A stretch of 64,000 nucleotides of DNA from Pinus tabuliformis (Eukaryota; Streptophyta; Pinopsida; Pinales; Pinaceae), in contig CM062811.1 of assembly GCA_031772625.1 (NCBI GenBank), positions 643,822,820-643,886,819 of the forward strand, read 5' to 3'. The first letter of the stretch is position 1; each line of letters starts with the position of its first letter. This document shows, in pieces, positions 32,896-44,287 of this stretch. Both the position numbers and the translations under genes were made by a program. Under the pieces are notes generated by a model. It worked only from the letters and a program-made list of their open reading frames with translations. It made no database searches and was not told the origin of the DNA.

Positions 32896-33936
32896 TGTTA
32901 TAGACATTTTTGGGCACTACAACCCCAAGCATGAAATGTCCATAAACCAAGGGCTCCTAAGTCCCTAAAAGTGTTGTTCTAACCCCTAAAGGAACAAGGT
33001 CAACTAATTACAGCTTCTCCCAGAAGTTCTCCATGAAAAAAATGCTTAGAATTGGTCAAAGCAGGATCATTTCAGCTGCTCCACAGGCCAGGTGCATTGC
33101 ATCTCACCTAAGTACACTGTGAGGGTGCATTGCATTTCAAAAAGCCCTTCTATGGGGTGTGATGGGTGAGAAATGACAAATGGCAGTGTCATTCCGCGAG
33201 GTGGAGAGGCAATGGAAGCTTCCAGAAACTTCTCCTATGACACTTGCCTCTTTGAATTCGACCAAGGATGAGTAAGAGATCATCAATATCCAAGTGGAAG
33301 CAAGAACTATCAGAGAGAAGACACTAATCAAATCATAAGCTGACTCATCTCCATTACAGATATCTATATATGGATCCCTCATCCTAGAGATCCAGAGGCT
33401 GGAATTTTGCATATTGTAAGGAATTGTTGTTGGTTTCTTGAGACAAACATCAGATTGTTGGGTGATCTAAGATTTGTATGAGGTGAAGAGGGGCTTCCTT
33501 GTTGAGAGGTTGATGCTGGGTCAGAACAACTGGTTGTAACTCCTCTTGGCTTTTTCTTGTTTATCAATAAAAGCTATTCAAGTTTTCCTCCATACTCTTG
33601 TGTCATTTATGTTTGCTGCATTTGTATGGTCAATTTACATCTGATCCTAGATTTTTTATGATTATAGATCCATGTCTTTGTATAGTGCTATGCTACTGTG
33701 ATCTTACAGGTACTCTGTGAAGCTGGGCGTGCAAGGGAACAAGTAGCGAAAGACTATCAAGGAAGAGAGGAATCAAACCAGGAGATTAGCGCAAGACAGA
33801 GGTTGGTCTTCTTTGTTCCTCTCTATCTATACTTTATAAAGGAAAAACGAAAGTAGCTTTACTGTGTTTGTTTCTAAGGTAGCTATCACACCTTAGTGGG
33901 ATAAGCAGTTCTGAGTAGACACTTTTCCCTATAACA
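32896..33936 (+). repeat. 5' LTR of element 3
   Basis: 1041 bases with TGTTATAG...CTATAACA ends. A TATA-like TATATATG lies at 33365-33372 and AATAAA at 33566-33571, ~200 bp downstream, giving a plausible promoter and poly(A) signal pair. Open frames in it recur in the partner LTR and are not genes. Confidence 0.9.
33365..33372 (+). promoter_or_regulatory. TATA box candidate in the element 3 LTR
   Basis: TATATATG, conserved in the partner LTR at 58426-58433. Confidence 0.5.
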
Positions 33937-33939
33937 AAA

Positions 33940-33957
33940 TGGCGACTCCGCTGGGGA
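33940..33957 (+). other. Primer binding site of element 3
   Basis: TGGCGACTCCGCTGGGGA, 3 nt after the LTR. It is not the initiator-Met type. I recall tRNA-Arg for this pattern in Ogre/Tat relatives; an alignment to tRNA 3' ends would settle it. Confidence 0.8.
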
Positions 33958-35698
33958 CGAATTAGTTTGTTTGTTTATCTTCCTTTTTGTCTATTTCATA
34001 AACTTACAGACAGAGTCTGAAGTCGTGTCAGGTAGCATTCGAATTGCGTTTGCCATAGCAAATGCAAAGTAGATAAATGCCACTTCAGTCCATCTCCGAG
34101 ATCTGTTTATGATTTAAACAACTGATTCACAAACTCGTTGGTTGCCCTTGTGATAGCTCTTAGATCCTCCTTAGATCTACCCCTGATTGTTGAATTACTA
34201 ATTACCTTTTGCTCGGCCAAAACCCATGAACTGAACTGCAAACTGTGACCCGGAACCCAAGCAAAGTCTCGTTTCTGGCCCAGCGCAGGTACTGTTCTGA
34301 GAATATGAAATTCAACGCACTTCCCGAGTGTAGAAAGTGCGCTGCATTTCAAATTCCCTGTGTTACAGGTGCGCTGATCAGGCTAGGCTTTGTGCAGTTT
34401 TGGTTTCTGTGATTCATTCTTTCCAGTTCTATTCCTGAATTTTGCTGCCTGTGATCAGTATATGTCTGTTTGAAACCCCTTTTCCTTGCTGTTATTCCGC
34501 CTCCTTTGTACAAAAGAACTGTAAATGTTTTTGTGTGTTTGTTGAGTCATTTTCAGTTCTCCTTTGCAAAAGTAGCATAATCGTACTGTCGTCCTTTGAT
34601 TTGAAACTGTCGCAAGTGTTGATTTCAATCATAGGAAAGAGTTTGATTGCTGTTGATAGTCGATTATCCTGTTACTATTGTTTTTGGTCTGAATTTGTAA
34701 TTTTTCTAGTGTCAAAAACAAGTATTCATTTCAAAATCGTAAGGTGTTGTGATCGTCTCCATTTTTTATTTCGAAAAGAAACTTGTTGATATTTGTCGCT
34801 TGAAAAGAAATTCAGATTTGTGCATCAACTTTCTTCTTATCATTCATATACTAAGAAAGTCGAAAACAAATACATGCATGTGCATTTGCATTTAGACAGT
34901 CTGATTGGTTTGATTTAGGAAAGTGCATTTAGAGTGTGCTCTTTGCTCTTTGTGAAAGAATTCTGTCTTTCTTTCCTTAGTAGCTAGGATTTTCATTGCA
35001 CAAAGAAGATAAAAAGATTGTTTATCATCTTAGATTGCATTTTAGGAATTACATCTACATCTCGCGGTGAACCTGAAAGGCAAACTTCATAAACAAGATC
35101 AACTATAAAATAAATTCAATGAATATAACAACGCTTTGGAACCTAACGCAAAACATTTAGAAGTCTAGGCTAGAGACGTATTCCGGCGTCGTAAAGCCTG
35201 GTAACTGTTGTTCTCACTGATGGTTGGGTGATTCCTCCACTTTGAGACGATAAGTGCCAGTACAAACTTGTGTTCCCACGTACTGTCGAGTATATTTTGG
35301 GACACCCCAATAGGCTTAATCCTTTATCCATAGCAAGCCGTGTCTGCCGCCCTATCGATCGCAATGCACTGAACACAACATTCGGGAAGATTCACTGCCG
35401 TACCGTAAAAAGTATTCTGCAATTTTGCGATTGGTTTGGTAATCCCTCTACCTAGATTTCCATAGCAGTCCCTTTCGTTCCTTTTCAGACTGTTTAATAG
35501 AAAAGGTCCATCTGAGCACTTGTCACTTCAGGCTCATTAAAAATCGAAGGAGACTAGAGTCATCTTTTATTTTTTCTCGACTCTTAAAAATTGAAAAAAC
35601 AAGTTGTGTCAAAGCGTCTAAAATTCATTTAATTCGAAAACATACTTCCCCTTTATTTTTAGTTGATCGAGTAATCCACAATCGTGGAAGAAAGTCAA
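33958..35698 (+). other. Long leader of element 3
   Basis: 1.7 kb without coding pattern. Near its end (about 35475-35540) it contains CGTTCCTTTTCAGACT and GCTCATTAAA phrases that recur in the 3' region at 45320-45640. Long leaders are usual in this lineage. Confidence 0.6.
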
Positions 35699-36901
35699 AT
35701 GAAACCCCGTCATTCGCGGAGGCTTACGAGTCAACCGTCTTTGTCTCCGGAATCGAAGCTAGTACGAACAAAGTGAACTCGTTTAATTGGTTCCAAATCT
35801 CCTGTTAAAGTTAGAACAAGTGTTCCAACAACATCAGAGACTCCGGTTACTCCAAACATTTCTGGAATCCCTGCCTCTACAGAAGAAGTTCAGCAGCCAC
35901 AGAAGGACAGTAGTACTAATCCTAGTCTGAGGGTAAACACTTGTGCTACCGAACCAGTTCCATTTACAACTGGTTCGGAGAGTCTTTCTCCTCAAACATC
36001 TGTCGCTGCTGATTCCATACCTTCTTCGGCACCAGAAATATTCTACGGACGTGATGGTCTACCCCTTCCACCTGGTTTGATTGCCATAGAAGAGATTGTG
36101 GAAGATCCTCCAACTAGTACTCCATCGCAATTTTGAGTTGGGATCACTCTGTATCCTTCTTCGTCAGAAGTTAGTCTACCGCCAGCGGAAGCTCCTGTAG
36201 AATCGCTAGGTAATCTTTTGGATAGATTAGAAATGTCTGAACAACCGTCAACATCTAGGACTGTGTCGTCTGACACAGCGATGACAGAACCCCCTACTAT
36301 CACTCCAACAATGTTCGTCGGTATACCATCTGTCCCAACTAGCTCTCAATCGCTAGAAGGAGCCCACTCAGGGGTCATTTCGACAGTATGGTCTGTTCCT
36401 GTTTGTTCATCCGGATTAAGATCCGGAAACTCTTATGTTGAGTCTAAACAAATTGATCCATTTGGAGGTCAATTTGGGTAGTCCGACCCTCAAGGGAAAA
36501 CTATTCCCTTGAGTTCTGGATTACCATCGTATGGGGGACAGTATGCCCTTTCATTATCCCCTCCGGGGGGACAACCATACGAGAGTTCACAACAAAATTC
36601 GGGTTATGCTGGAATTACTTCAAGCGGTTGGGTACCGATACTACATCAACAACCAAGAGTTGTATATTTGATGCAACAATGCTTACCTATGTCAAATATA
36701 CCAACTATGCCAGCTATTGTGACAGTGTCGCAAGTTCAAGCGCTGCCTATTGTATGCCAACCTCAGGTTTCTCAGGTTGTAATGCAACAGCCACTTGACC
36801 CTGCGACTCAACCACAATCGCCGACTGGTGGAATGACATAGGTTCAGACAGGTACAATTACCCCTCATCTTGATCAAACAGTTAGTATCGGGCAACAGCA
36901 C
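35699..36901 (+). pseudogene. Decayed Ser/Thr/Pro-rich N-terminal coding region of element 3
   Basis: It begins with an ATG context MKPRHSRRLTSQPSLSPESK and continues as Ser/Thr/Pro-rich then Gln/Pro-rich low-complexity protein in the same direction as gag. No domain is recognised. Some Tat/Ogre elements carry an additional ORF before gag; this may be that ORF or simply an extended gag N-terminus. Several breaks. Confidence 0.5.
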
Positions 36902-39226
36902 ATGGCATCACAACCATGGCTAGTACAATACCAACAACCGCAATTCCAACAAGTATACCAAGGTTCTGAGCAACAAATTTTTGCAAATAGTTGGCAGTCG
37001 TTTATTCAAAACAGTCAAAATCAACCATTTTACAATGGTCATGCTCACCAACCTTACCAAAGTTACCAGCATCAAATGCATTATGCCGGTATGCAAAGAC
37101 CAACTGCTCAGGCAATCCCATCTTATTCTGGGTATGCTTCACCTAACCTGAATCAACAGTTACCCTTCGTGGCAACTTTAGAGTTACCTGATTTAAATCG
37201 GTTAACAAACGATCCAATCGCTTACGCCACTTGGTGGCCAGCGATTCCGCATAAAATTCCATCAGATATTCCTAAATTTAATGGAAATCTGGGTGAAGAT
37301 CCGTCGAATCATGTGATGACCTTTCATCTGTGGTGTTCATCAAACACCCTAAACGATGATTCGATTAGGCTTTGCCTTTTTCAGAGGACGTTGACTGGTC
37401 CGGTAGCAAAATGGTACTTCGAATTGCCTAGAGCTTCATTCGACAACTTTAGTACCTTAGCCACAACCTTTTTAACCCATTTTCAATTACCGATAAGGTA
37501 CGAAACGGGAATGGAACTCCTTACCAACTTCAAACAGACGACGGCCACTCACATATCTGATCATATACATGAGTGGCGACGTCGTCGTAGAATGGTAAAA
37601 ACGTATGTTCCCGGTCAACTCTTAGCTAAATGGTTTAACAAGTCATTACTACCTTCCATCACGGAAGATGTGGCAAAAGGGGGAGTCTTAACAGAAGAGC
37701 AAGTTATCGCTCGTGCGCAATATTTGGACTTTATTTACACTCAGTCCGGCATGCTCTACGATAAAATACCTGACGCCCCTAGACCAGAATTCTCAGTTCC
37801 TCCTCCTCCTAAATCAAACAATGACTCTCATGTCGGCGATAGCGTGATTGGCGCAACAGACACAAAATCGACAAAGGCTACATCCAAAAAGGCCCGTAAG
37901 ATTTCAGGTCAAAATGCAAAAGATGAACTTCTTGCCTCGGAAGTAAATGTCGTATCGACAGATAAAGGCAAAGAAACCAAGCAACCAGGGGGCAAGAAGA
38001 AAGGCAAAGGGAAGAAGAAGAAACAGGAAGAATCATCTCCTGAAAAATCTTCTGCAAACCCTCCTGGAAATAGGAAACAAAAATTTCCATGCATGATATG
38101 CGATGAGGATCATCGAACACTAGATTGTCCACACAGAGCTGAGCTTAAAAAATTCTTCAAGAACTCAAAAACCTCCGCAGTGTTAACTGATCCGTTTCCA
38201 AATCCAGGAACAAATCTGGTTGATAGTGGAAATTCTTCCTCGTCTCATGTGCTAATGTTGTCGGTTTCAAAACAGCAAAATGATGCTTTGATATCGACGA
38301 GGAACAAAGATTATGGGAATCTGCAGCTGTCGAACAACAAGGATAAAGATCAACCTAGTAGTTCGACAACAACTTCAACAGAATTTGCGCCGCCCATCAT
38401 TCCTGAACTGACAATAAAACCGCCAAAGGGAGTAGTACACAAATCGACATTTAATCCTTGTGCTAGAGCAGCACAACATTATAATATAGTGGAATATTTA
38501 GCCCAATCGCCATCCGCTATGTCGACTCTTGAAGTAATACAAAATTTCCCATCCCAAAAGCAGGCTTTATTATCGGCCATTGGTGGGATAGACCCAAAGG
38601 ATTCTAATCTTGTATCCTTCGATCATAAAGGATACGATCCTCAATTACCAGCTCAACTAGCTTTCCTTGTTCAAGTGAAAGCCCTCAACAAAACTGTTCA
38701 TCGAACAATTATTGATGAGGGGGCATCTACATGTATTATGTTGATGAGTTGCTGGAAAAATTTAGGATCTCCAACCTTGTCGCGGTCTTCGACGACATTA
38801 AAAGCATTCGACGGAAGAACATATACCCCATATGGTATTCTAAGTAACTTGAAGGTTGAACTAGGAGGAAAAACAGTAGAAATAGATGTTAAGGTAATCG
38901 ACAGAAATCTCGATTACAACATCCTACTAGGAAGGCCATGGATATATGCTATGGCTGTCGTTGTGTCGACCTATTTTAGGAAGATTGCATTTCCCTTTCA
39001 AGGAGGGATTACAATCGTCGATCAACAAAACTTCCTCCCCAATGGTTCTCAAGTTACAGGAAGCATTCCTATGATCCATGGAAGCCCCCATTCACTTCAA
39101 AATATCAGAGTAGGCCTACTAAAAGACCATGTATTAATGGGAACTTTTGCCCTTCCACCTCCAATCAATTTGGCGGAAGTAGTGTCGGTAGGAACCTGCA
39201 ATATGATATCTTCTAAAAAGATCTAA
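36902..39226 (+). CDS. gag and protease of element 3
   Basis: A 774-residue open frame. Residues 1-110 are Gln/Tyr/Pro-rich. Residues ~115-290 are the gypsy gag domain (DIPKFNGNLGEDPSNHVMTF, LTGPVAKWYFELPRASFDNF, FLTHFQLPIRYETGMELL). Then comes a Lys-rich linker (~355-385) and a knuckle CMICDEDHRTLDC near residue 397 with the short C-x2-C-x3-H-x4-C spacing. Residues ~580-720 are the aspartic protease: TIIDEGASTCIM at the active site, then DYNILLGRPWIYAM. Gag builds the particle and protease processes the polyprotein. It looks whole across this stretch. Confidence 0.9.
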   Translation: MASQPWLVQYQQPQFQQVYQGSEQQIFANSWQSFIQNSQNQPFYNGHAHQPYQSYQHQMHYAGMQRPTAQAIPSYSGYASPNLNQQLPFVATLELPDLNRLTNDPIAYATWWPAIPHKIPSDIPKFNGNLGEDPSNHVMTFHLWCSSNTLNDDSIRLCLFQRTLTGPVAKWYFELPRASFDNFSTLATTFLTHFQLPIRYETGMELLTNFKQTTATHISDHIHEWRRRRRMVKTYVPGQLLAKWFNKSLLPSITEDVAKGGVLTEEQVIARAQYLDFIYTQSGMLYDKIPDAPRPEFSVPPPPKSNNDSHVGDSVIGATDTKSTKATSKKARKISGQNAKDELLASEVNVVSTDKGKETKQPGGKKKGKGKKKKQEESSPEKSSANPPGNRKQKFPCMICDEDHRTLDCPHRAELKKFFKNSKTSAVLTDPFPNPGTNLVDSGNSSSSHVLMLSVSKQQNDALISTRNKDYGNLQLSNNKDKDQPSSSTTTSTEFAPPIIPELTIKPPKGVVHKSTFNPCARAAQHYNIVEYLAQSPSAMSTLEVIQNFPSQKQALLSAIGGIDPKDSNLVSFDHKGYDPQLPAQLAFLVQVKALNKTVHRTIIDEGASTCIMLMSCWKNLGSPTLSRSSTTLKAFDGRTYTPYGILSNLKVELGGKTVEIDVKVIDRNLDYNILLGRPWIYAMAVVVSTYFRKIAFPFQGGITIVDQQNFLPNGSQVTGSIPMIHGSPHSLQNIRVGLLKDHVLMGTFALPPPINLAEVVSVGTCNMISSKKI

Positions 39227-39310
39227 GAAAACGATATCGACATGGATCATGCGATGGTTTTGCCTCCAAGCCCAACGAAAATATTGTAGCAATCAATGTT
39301 CCTAGCCTAG

Positions 39311-40320
39311 GTGGCAAACCCAAATCAACGCTCATCGAGTGTTTGGTTAGATAGGTCTAAGGAATATGGCACCCCTTCAGATCCTTGGTCAAGAGTGCAT
39401 GACACCGACGAAGGAATTGTTCAATCAATGGTAATTGAAGGGGCACCATGGGATGATTACCACCATCGTTCCCTACTTCCGGATTGTGGAGAAGATACTC
39501 CTGATGACATTTATCATCCTTCGGTTTTTTATTTTCTATCAAATACTGTAAACACGGTGGATTCCGAGCGAAACTTGTCCAACATTGAAGAGACTTTCGC
39601 CATAAATATCTCGACCAAAACAGATGTTGTAGAGAATATTTATGTTGGAAAATGTTTTTCTCCTTCAGAACTGGAAATATATAACGCCCTTTTTCGCGAA
39701 TTCAGAGATGTCTTTGCTTGGTCATATAGTGAAATGCCAGGCATTGACTCGACTATCGTTGAACACGAAATTAAGATGTATCCAGATGTCAAACCAGTAC
39801 GACAACGGCTACGGCAGGTGCACCCCAAGAAAGCCGCTACCATAAGGCAGAAGTTGAGAAACTTCTCCATGCTAGTTTCATTTACCCGGTTCCTCTAACC
39901 GATTGGGTATCGAATATTGACCCTGTTATGAAAAAACAAGGAACAATTAGAGTGTGCGTCGATTATAGGGATGTAAATCAAGCTTGTCCAAAAGACAACT
40001 ACCCTACACCCTTCATCAACCAGATAATTGATGAATGCGCCGGATGCGAAATATTTTCATTCATGGATGGATTCTTCGGGTATAATCAAATAAATATCCG
40101 CCCACAGGACCAGTCAAACACTGCATTTATTTGTCCATGGGGCACATTCGCATATCGAAAATTACCCTTTGGTTTAAAAAACGCAGGGGCAACATTTCAG
40201 AGGGCAATGAATTATGCCTTCCATGACATAAAAAAAATCGTTCAACCACACCTCGACGACCTTCCGGCTCATTCGTGAAAGCGGACTGATCACCCGCAGC
40301 ATTTAAGAGCGATATTTCTA
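39311..40320 (+). CDS. Reverse transcriptase of element 3
   Basis: The N-terminal entry motif FREFRDVFAWSYSEMPGID is followed by VEHEIKMYPDVKPVRQRLRQ, the linker that precedes RT in Tat-like elements. RT proper shows RVCVDYRDVNQACPKDNYPT, FSFMDGFFGYNQINI and FAYRKLPFGLKNAGATFQRA, up to the catalytic Asp-Asp region near 40250. Order and wording fit plant Ty3/gypsy. It has a few breaks and is not functional as it stands. Confidence 0.9.
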
Positions 40321-40339
40321 CATTGTCGACACTACAAGA

Positions 40340-40929
40340 TATGACTCAATCCACACAAATGTGTATTTTGCATCAGTTCTAGTCGTTTACTTGGCTTTGT
40401 AGTCTCAAAGGATGGGATTCGTCTCGACCCATGTAAGCTTCAGGCAATCATAAATTTGCCTCCACCTTCAAATTTGCTTCAGATTCAGAAACTCCAAGGG
40501 AAAGCAAACTTTCTGAGGAGGTTCATTCCAAATTACGCCGAACTTGCTAAAGGTTATACCCGTCTTTTGAAAAAGGAAGTACCCTTTGAATGGGATCAGG
40601 TTGCGCAATCTTCCTTTGATGCTTTAAAAGAATCCCTAATGAAAGCATCATTAATGTACGCTCCTGATTATCAAAAAGATTTTAACCTGTATCTGGCTGC
40701 AGCAGATACGACCATCGCAATGGTTTTAGTTCAAGAAGACGACGGAATTGAACATCCTATATATTATTTAAGTAAGAACTTAAATGATACAGAAAGCGAA
40801 TATTCTTATGTTGAAAAGCTAGCGCTCGCAACTGTTCAAGCGATACAGAGATTTCGACACTATGTCCTCTTTCGAAAAACTACCATTCTGTCAGATTGCA
40901 ACCCCATGACTTATATATTGTCGCGATAG
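40340..40929 (+). CDS. RNase H of element 3 (gypsy-type)
   Basis: The connection has KLQGKANFLRRFIPNYAELA and the RNase H shows DFNLYLAAADTTIAMVLVQE, HPIYYLSKNLNDTESEYSYV and FRHYVLFRKTTILSDCNPM. This is the ordinary RNase H that follows RT in gypsy elements, distinct from the second one at 42460-42885. Confidence 0.85.
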
Positions 40930-42366
40930 TTGCTGGGGGGAAAATATTCAAAATGGATAGCAATCCTACAAGAGTTTGATCTGGAATTTGTAAAATCCAA
41001 GTCAAAGAAAGCTCTAGTTTTCGCAGAATTATTACGCGATCTCCCATCGTCGTCCAACGATGAAACATCCGAAGAAACGATCATGGACGAAAGTTTGTTT
41101 CTGATATCTTCAAGAAATCAGTGGTATGGGGATATAATAATTTATCTCCAAACCCAAAAATATAGGCCAAATACCTCTCGCTTCGAACAAAAACGTATTC
41201 GATATCAAGCAAAAGACTACATGATCGTCGGTGATACACTTTACCATTGCGGTATCGATACAGTTCTGAGAAGGTGCCTCACGCATGAGGAGGCCGAAAA
41301 AGTCCTGAATGATTGCCATTCAGGCGCGTGTGGGGGGCATCAATCCGGTTATGCTACAGCACAAAAAATCTTACGAGCAGGATACTTCTGGCCAACAATG
41401 TTTAAAGATTGCATAAACACAGTCAGAAGTTGCCTTGCTTGTCAAATTTTCAATAGCAAAACCAGAAGACAACCCGCACCTCTGCAGCCAAGAGTTGCTG
41501 TCGGGCCATTCACCAAATGGGGCATCGATTTCATGACATGTAACCCCACCTCGACCGGGGGGCATGGGTATATCATAGTCGCAGTTGACTATTTTACCAA
41601 ATGGGCCAAGGCGATGCCTACATTAGATAATACTGGTGAAACAACTGCCCTCTTCTTTTTCAATCATGTAGTCGCCAAATTCGGCGTACCACAAGCTATA
41701 GTCACAGATCATGGATCGCATTTTCGCAATCACATGATGGTCGAATTAGCTGCCAAACTAGGGTTGTCTCACGACAGCTCTACTCCATATTACCCGCAAG
41801 CCAACGGACAAGTTGAAGCAATCAACAAGGTCCTGAAGCGCATGCTGCAAAGGATGATTGGAGTTCACAAAAGAAGATGGCACCTAATCATGTACTCATC
41901 TTTGTGGGCTTACCAAACATCGGTAAGGAATGCAACCGGGTTTACACCTTTCCAACTGGTATATGGCCTGGAAGCAGTCTTACCAATCCAGTGCAAAATC
42001 TCGTCCCTTAAACTCGCAATTGATCTCCTCCCCGGAACTTCAGAAGAAGAGGCTTGTTTCTTGGAACTAATCCAATTGGACGAAACCCGTCGTGATGCCA
42101 CTTTGGCTAACGAAGCCCATAAGAAACAAGTCAAAGCACAGTTCAACAAAAATGTCAAACCCCGTGTCTTCTCAGAAGGTGACTTGGTCTTGCTTTATGA
42201 CCAAGAATCCGATAAATTGGGAGCAGGTAAATTTAAGTCTTTATGGATGGGCCCCTATATTGTTAAGCGAGTGTTAGCAAAAGGATCTTACGAGTTAATG
42301 GATTATCACGGAATTCCACTGGCGCAACCTCATAACGGGTTGTACCTCAAGCGTTACTATGCGTAA
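40930..42366 (+). CDS. Integrase of element 3
   Basis: Mostly one open frame. The N-terminal zinc module has LYHCGIDTVLRRCL, CHSGACGGHQSGY and VRSCLACQIFN (HHCC). The catalytic core has KWGIDFMTCNP (Asp), QAIVTDHGSHFRNH (Asp) and YYPQANGQVEAIN (Glu). A GFTPFQLVYGLEAVLP segment and a C-terminal SH3-like tail (GDLVLLYDQESDKLGAGKFK, then WMGPYIVKRV) follow. No chromodomain is visible, which agrees with the Tat branch. It follows RT, the gypsy order, and ends with a stop before a second RNase H-like region. Confidence 0.92.
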   Translation: MLGGKYSKWIAILQEFDLEFVKSKSKKALVFAELLRDLPSSSNDETSEETIMDESLFLISSRNQWYGDIIIYLQTQKYRPNTSRFEQKRIRYQAKDYMIVGDTLYHCGIDTVLRRCLTHEEAEKVLNDCHSGACGGHQSGYATAQKILRAGYFWPTMFKDCINTVRSCLACQIFNSKTRRQPAPLQPRVAVGPFTKWGIDFMTCNPTSTGGHGYIIVAVDYFTKWAKAMPTLDNTGETTALFFFNHVVAKFGVPQAIVTDHGSHFRNHMMVELAAKLGLSHDSSTPYYPQANGQVEAINKVLKRMLQRMIGVHKRRWHLIMYSSLWAYQTSVRNATGFTPFQLVYGLEAVLPIQCKISSLKLAIDLLPGTSEEEACFLELIQLDETRRDATLANEAHKKQVKAQFNKNVKPRVFSEGDLVLLYDQESDKLGAGKFKSLWMGPYIVKRVLAKGSYELMDYHGIPLAQPHNGLYLKRYYA

Positions 42367-42459
42367 TTCAGTATGGTAACTTGTATGCTTTTGTTATGTT
42401 TTTGTTTTCACTAAAGTGTTTATTTTGGTCAAGTAATCCACTTTTTACATTTATTGCAG

Positions 42460-42885
42460 ATGTCAAACCTATTAGAGTCATGCGTTGGATATGCCGACGG
42501 AGCGAGTCGTAGTTCGCGGAACCTATCTTCCGCGACCTAGGCCATTTTTGATCCAAGCGGCGAGTTAGTAAGTTTCAGAGGGGTATGTATTGGTCGATCA
42601 ATGAATAACATCACTGAATATAGCGTGTTGATAGAACTTCTCTCTGATGCCATCACACATGGTATACGCCGACTGATTGTCAGGCTAGACTCACAACTCG
42701 TCATACTACAACTCACTGGTATCTACTCTGTCCGAAATCCAGCTATTTATCGCATGTTCCTAAGGGTTAAGATTTTGGAAAGGCAATTTGATTTTATTCA
42801 ATATCAACATATTTCCAGAAACTTAAACACATTAACTGACTCATTGGCAAATTATGTGTTAGATAGACATTTGCAACATTTATAA
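42460..42885 (+). CDS. Second RNase H-like domain downstream of integrase, element 3
   Basis: Separated from integrase by ~95 bases that end in a splice-acceptor-like TTATTGCAG. It begins MSNLLESCVGYADGASRSS and shows NITEYSVLIELLSDAITHG, LIVRLDSQLVILQLTG and ISRNLNTLTDSLANYVL. The acidic set Asp (YADGAS), Glu (TEYS), Asp (RLDSQ) and Asp (LTDSL) fits an RNase HI of the plant/archaeal type. Tat elements are known for an additional such domain. Here it lies after integrase. Some decay. Confidence 0.75.
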
Positions 42886-43054
42886 AAAGAAGCATACCAT
42901 CAATATTTGCATTTGGATCATGTAACTTAACCAAAATAAAACTCTGAAAATCAAAAATATATATAACTGTTTATGGTTTACACATAATGTTCTGTAACCA
43001 AGACAAAATTGGTCAAATGACCAAAAAACTCAAAACGCTAGGGGGCACCCTAGT

Positions 43055-44287
43055 CTAATGATGCTCGTGATAGCAAGTCACGGCCTGTGCGATCATGCGT
43101 AGGAGTCGAGTCCATCGTCTTGGCACACCAGTAGTATGTCGCTGCAACCTCAAGAGCAGCTTGTCAGTCCTCACATCTGGAATACCAAGGGTGAGGCCCT
43201 CAACCTGCTCCTGTAATGCTGTAAGAGTCTCAGCCACGTCGATGTCACGAAGGATAGCCCTTCCAACAGCCTCTCATGCTGGGACGGCAGCTGGCACTCT
43301 CAGGCGTACTACTGGCCGAACGGGACCAAAGTCTACATGAGCACATGAGTTTGATTAAGTCTTGGCAGAATAAAGCACAAGGACATTATAAATGAAAAAC
43401 GATAAACAAGAATATGGTCAAAGAATTTACCAATGGCGCCCCATTGTTCACCATCCGATAGTACTAAATCTGGATCACCCCGAAGTCCATGCCAGCATAT
43501 GGATACTCGGAATAAACCATCTCCTGACGATCAAACCACCCGAAGAAGGTATCAGAAAATGAAATCTGAGACTGACCAGCATGCCTAGACATATGGTCAA
43601 CCCATCTCTGCATACGTGGTTCAATAGGTGAAGGTAAATCGAGTGCAATATACTGCGGCTGCATCAGTGGTATCTTTTCCAAGGCAAAGGCGGTCAAAAT
43701 AGAACCATACCCAAAGTTCTTCAACCTCCCACTCTTTACCTTGGTCAACTGTTCTTTCATCACAAGAAATACTGCGTCGCACCAGTTGAACACCTTCGGT
43801 TGGAGGCATTCCAAGGCATACTGCATATAAGATCGGTTGGCTACATGAAGAGCCGCACCACCAGCCATCCTACCAAAAGTAAACAGAATAGTCCTGAGGG
43901 ACCTGTCAGTGACATCACGGATGATGATCTTGCTGTCTTTACTTGGCTGAGATCCCTCTCTGCAATACCGGTGAACATAATCTCTCACAGATTCACCTCC
44001 TCGGGCCGAACCTGATAAAGAGATGGGGGCACCCCACCTCGACAAGCCAGTCAAGAAATAGATGTCTACTACAGTCAAGGGGATGGATTTGCCCTTGATC
44101 TGGAACACCTGGTTGGTAAGATCCCAAGCATCGAGCAAATACTGCAGTAAGTTGATCTATTGTCTCATGCTAGAAATGCAGAAAAACTTCAGCAAGCCAC
44201 AGTTCCGTAGTGCGTTTACTGTAACCGGATCATGTAGGGCAAGCATGTCCTCTTCTTCATGCTCACGTTCTCGCCATGTAATAGTCA
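43055..44287 (-). CDS. Antisense ORF of element 3 (PMD-like / plant transposon-type protein)
   Basis: Minus strand, opposite to pol. From a start near 44287 (MTITWREREHEEEDMLAL), then YLLDAWDLTNQVFQIKGKSI and VDIYFLTGLSRWGAPISLSG, through a 224-residue open core, to a Leu/Arg-rich end (ALQEQVEGLTLGIPDVRTDK). The F.I.G..I.LT..DIYFLTGLS..G pattern resembles plant mobile-domain or putative transposon proteins. Antisense ORFs in this position are known in some Tat elements (for example Grande in maize). Function unknown. A few breaks, and an intron-like gap between the core and the last part. Confidence 0.6.

Noticed and set aside
33137-33567. Minus-strand ORFs in the element 3 LTR
   Set aside because: Repeated in the partner LTR at 58165-58628, antisense to the element and domain-free.
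42367-42460. A short intron joining integrase to the second RNase H
   Set aside because: A good acceptor-like site is present, but the integrase stop lies before any plausible donor, so splicing here would not connect the two frames.
43464-44138. Minus-strand 224-residue ORF as a host gene
   Set aside because: It lies within element 3 between its second RNase H and 3' LTR and resembles transposon-borne antisense proteins, so I treated it as part of the element.
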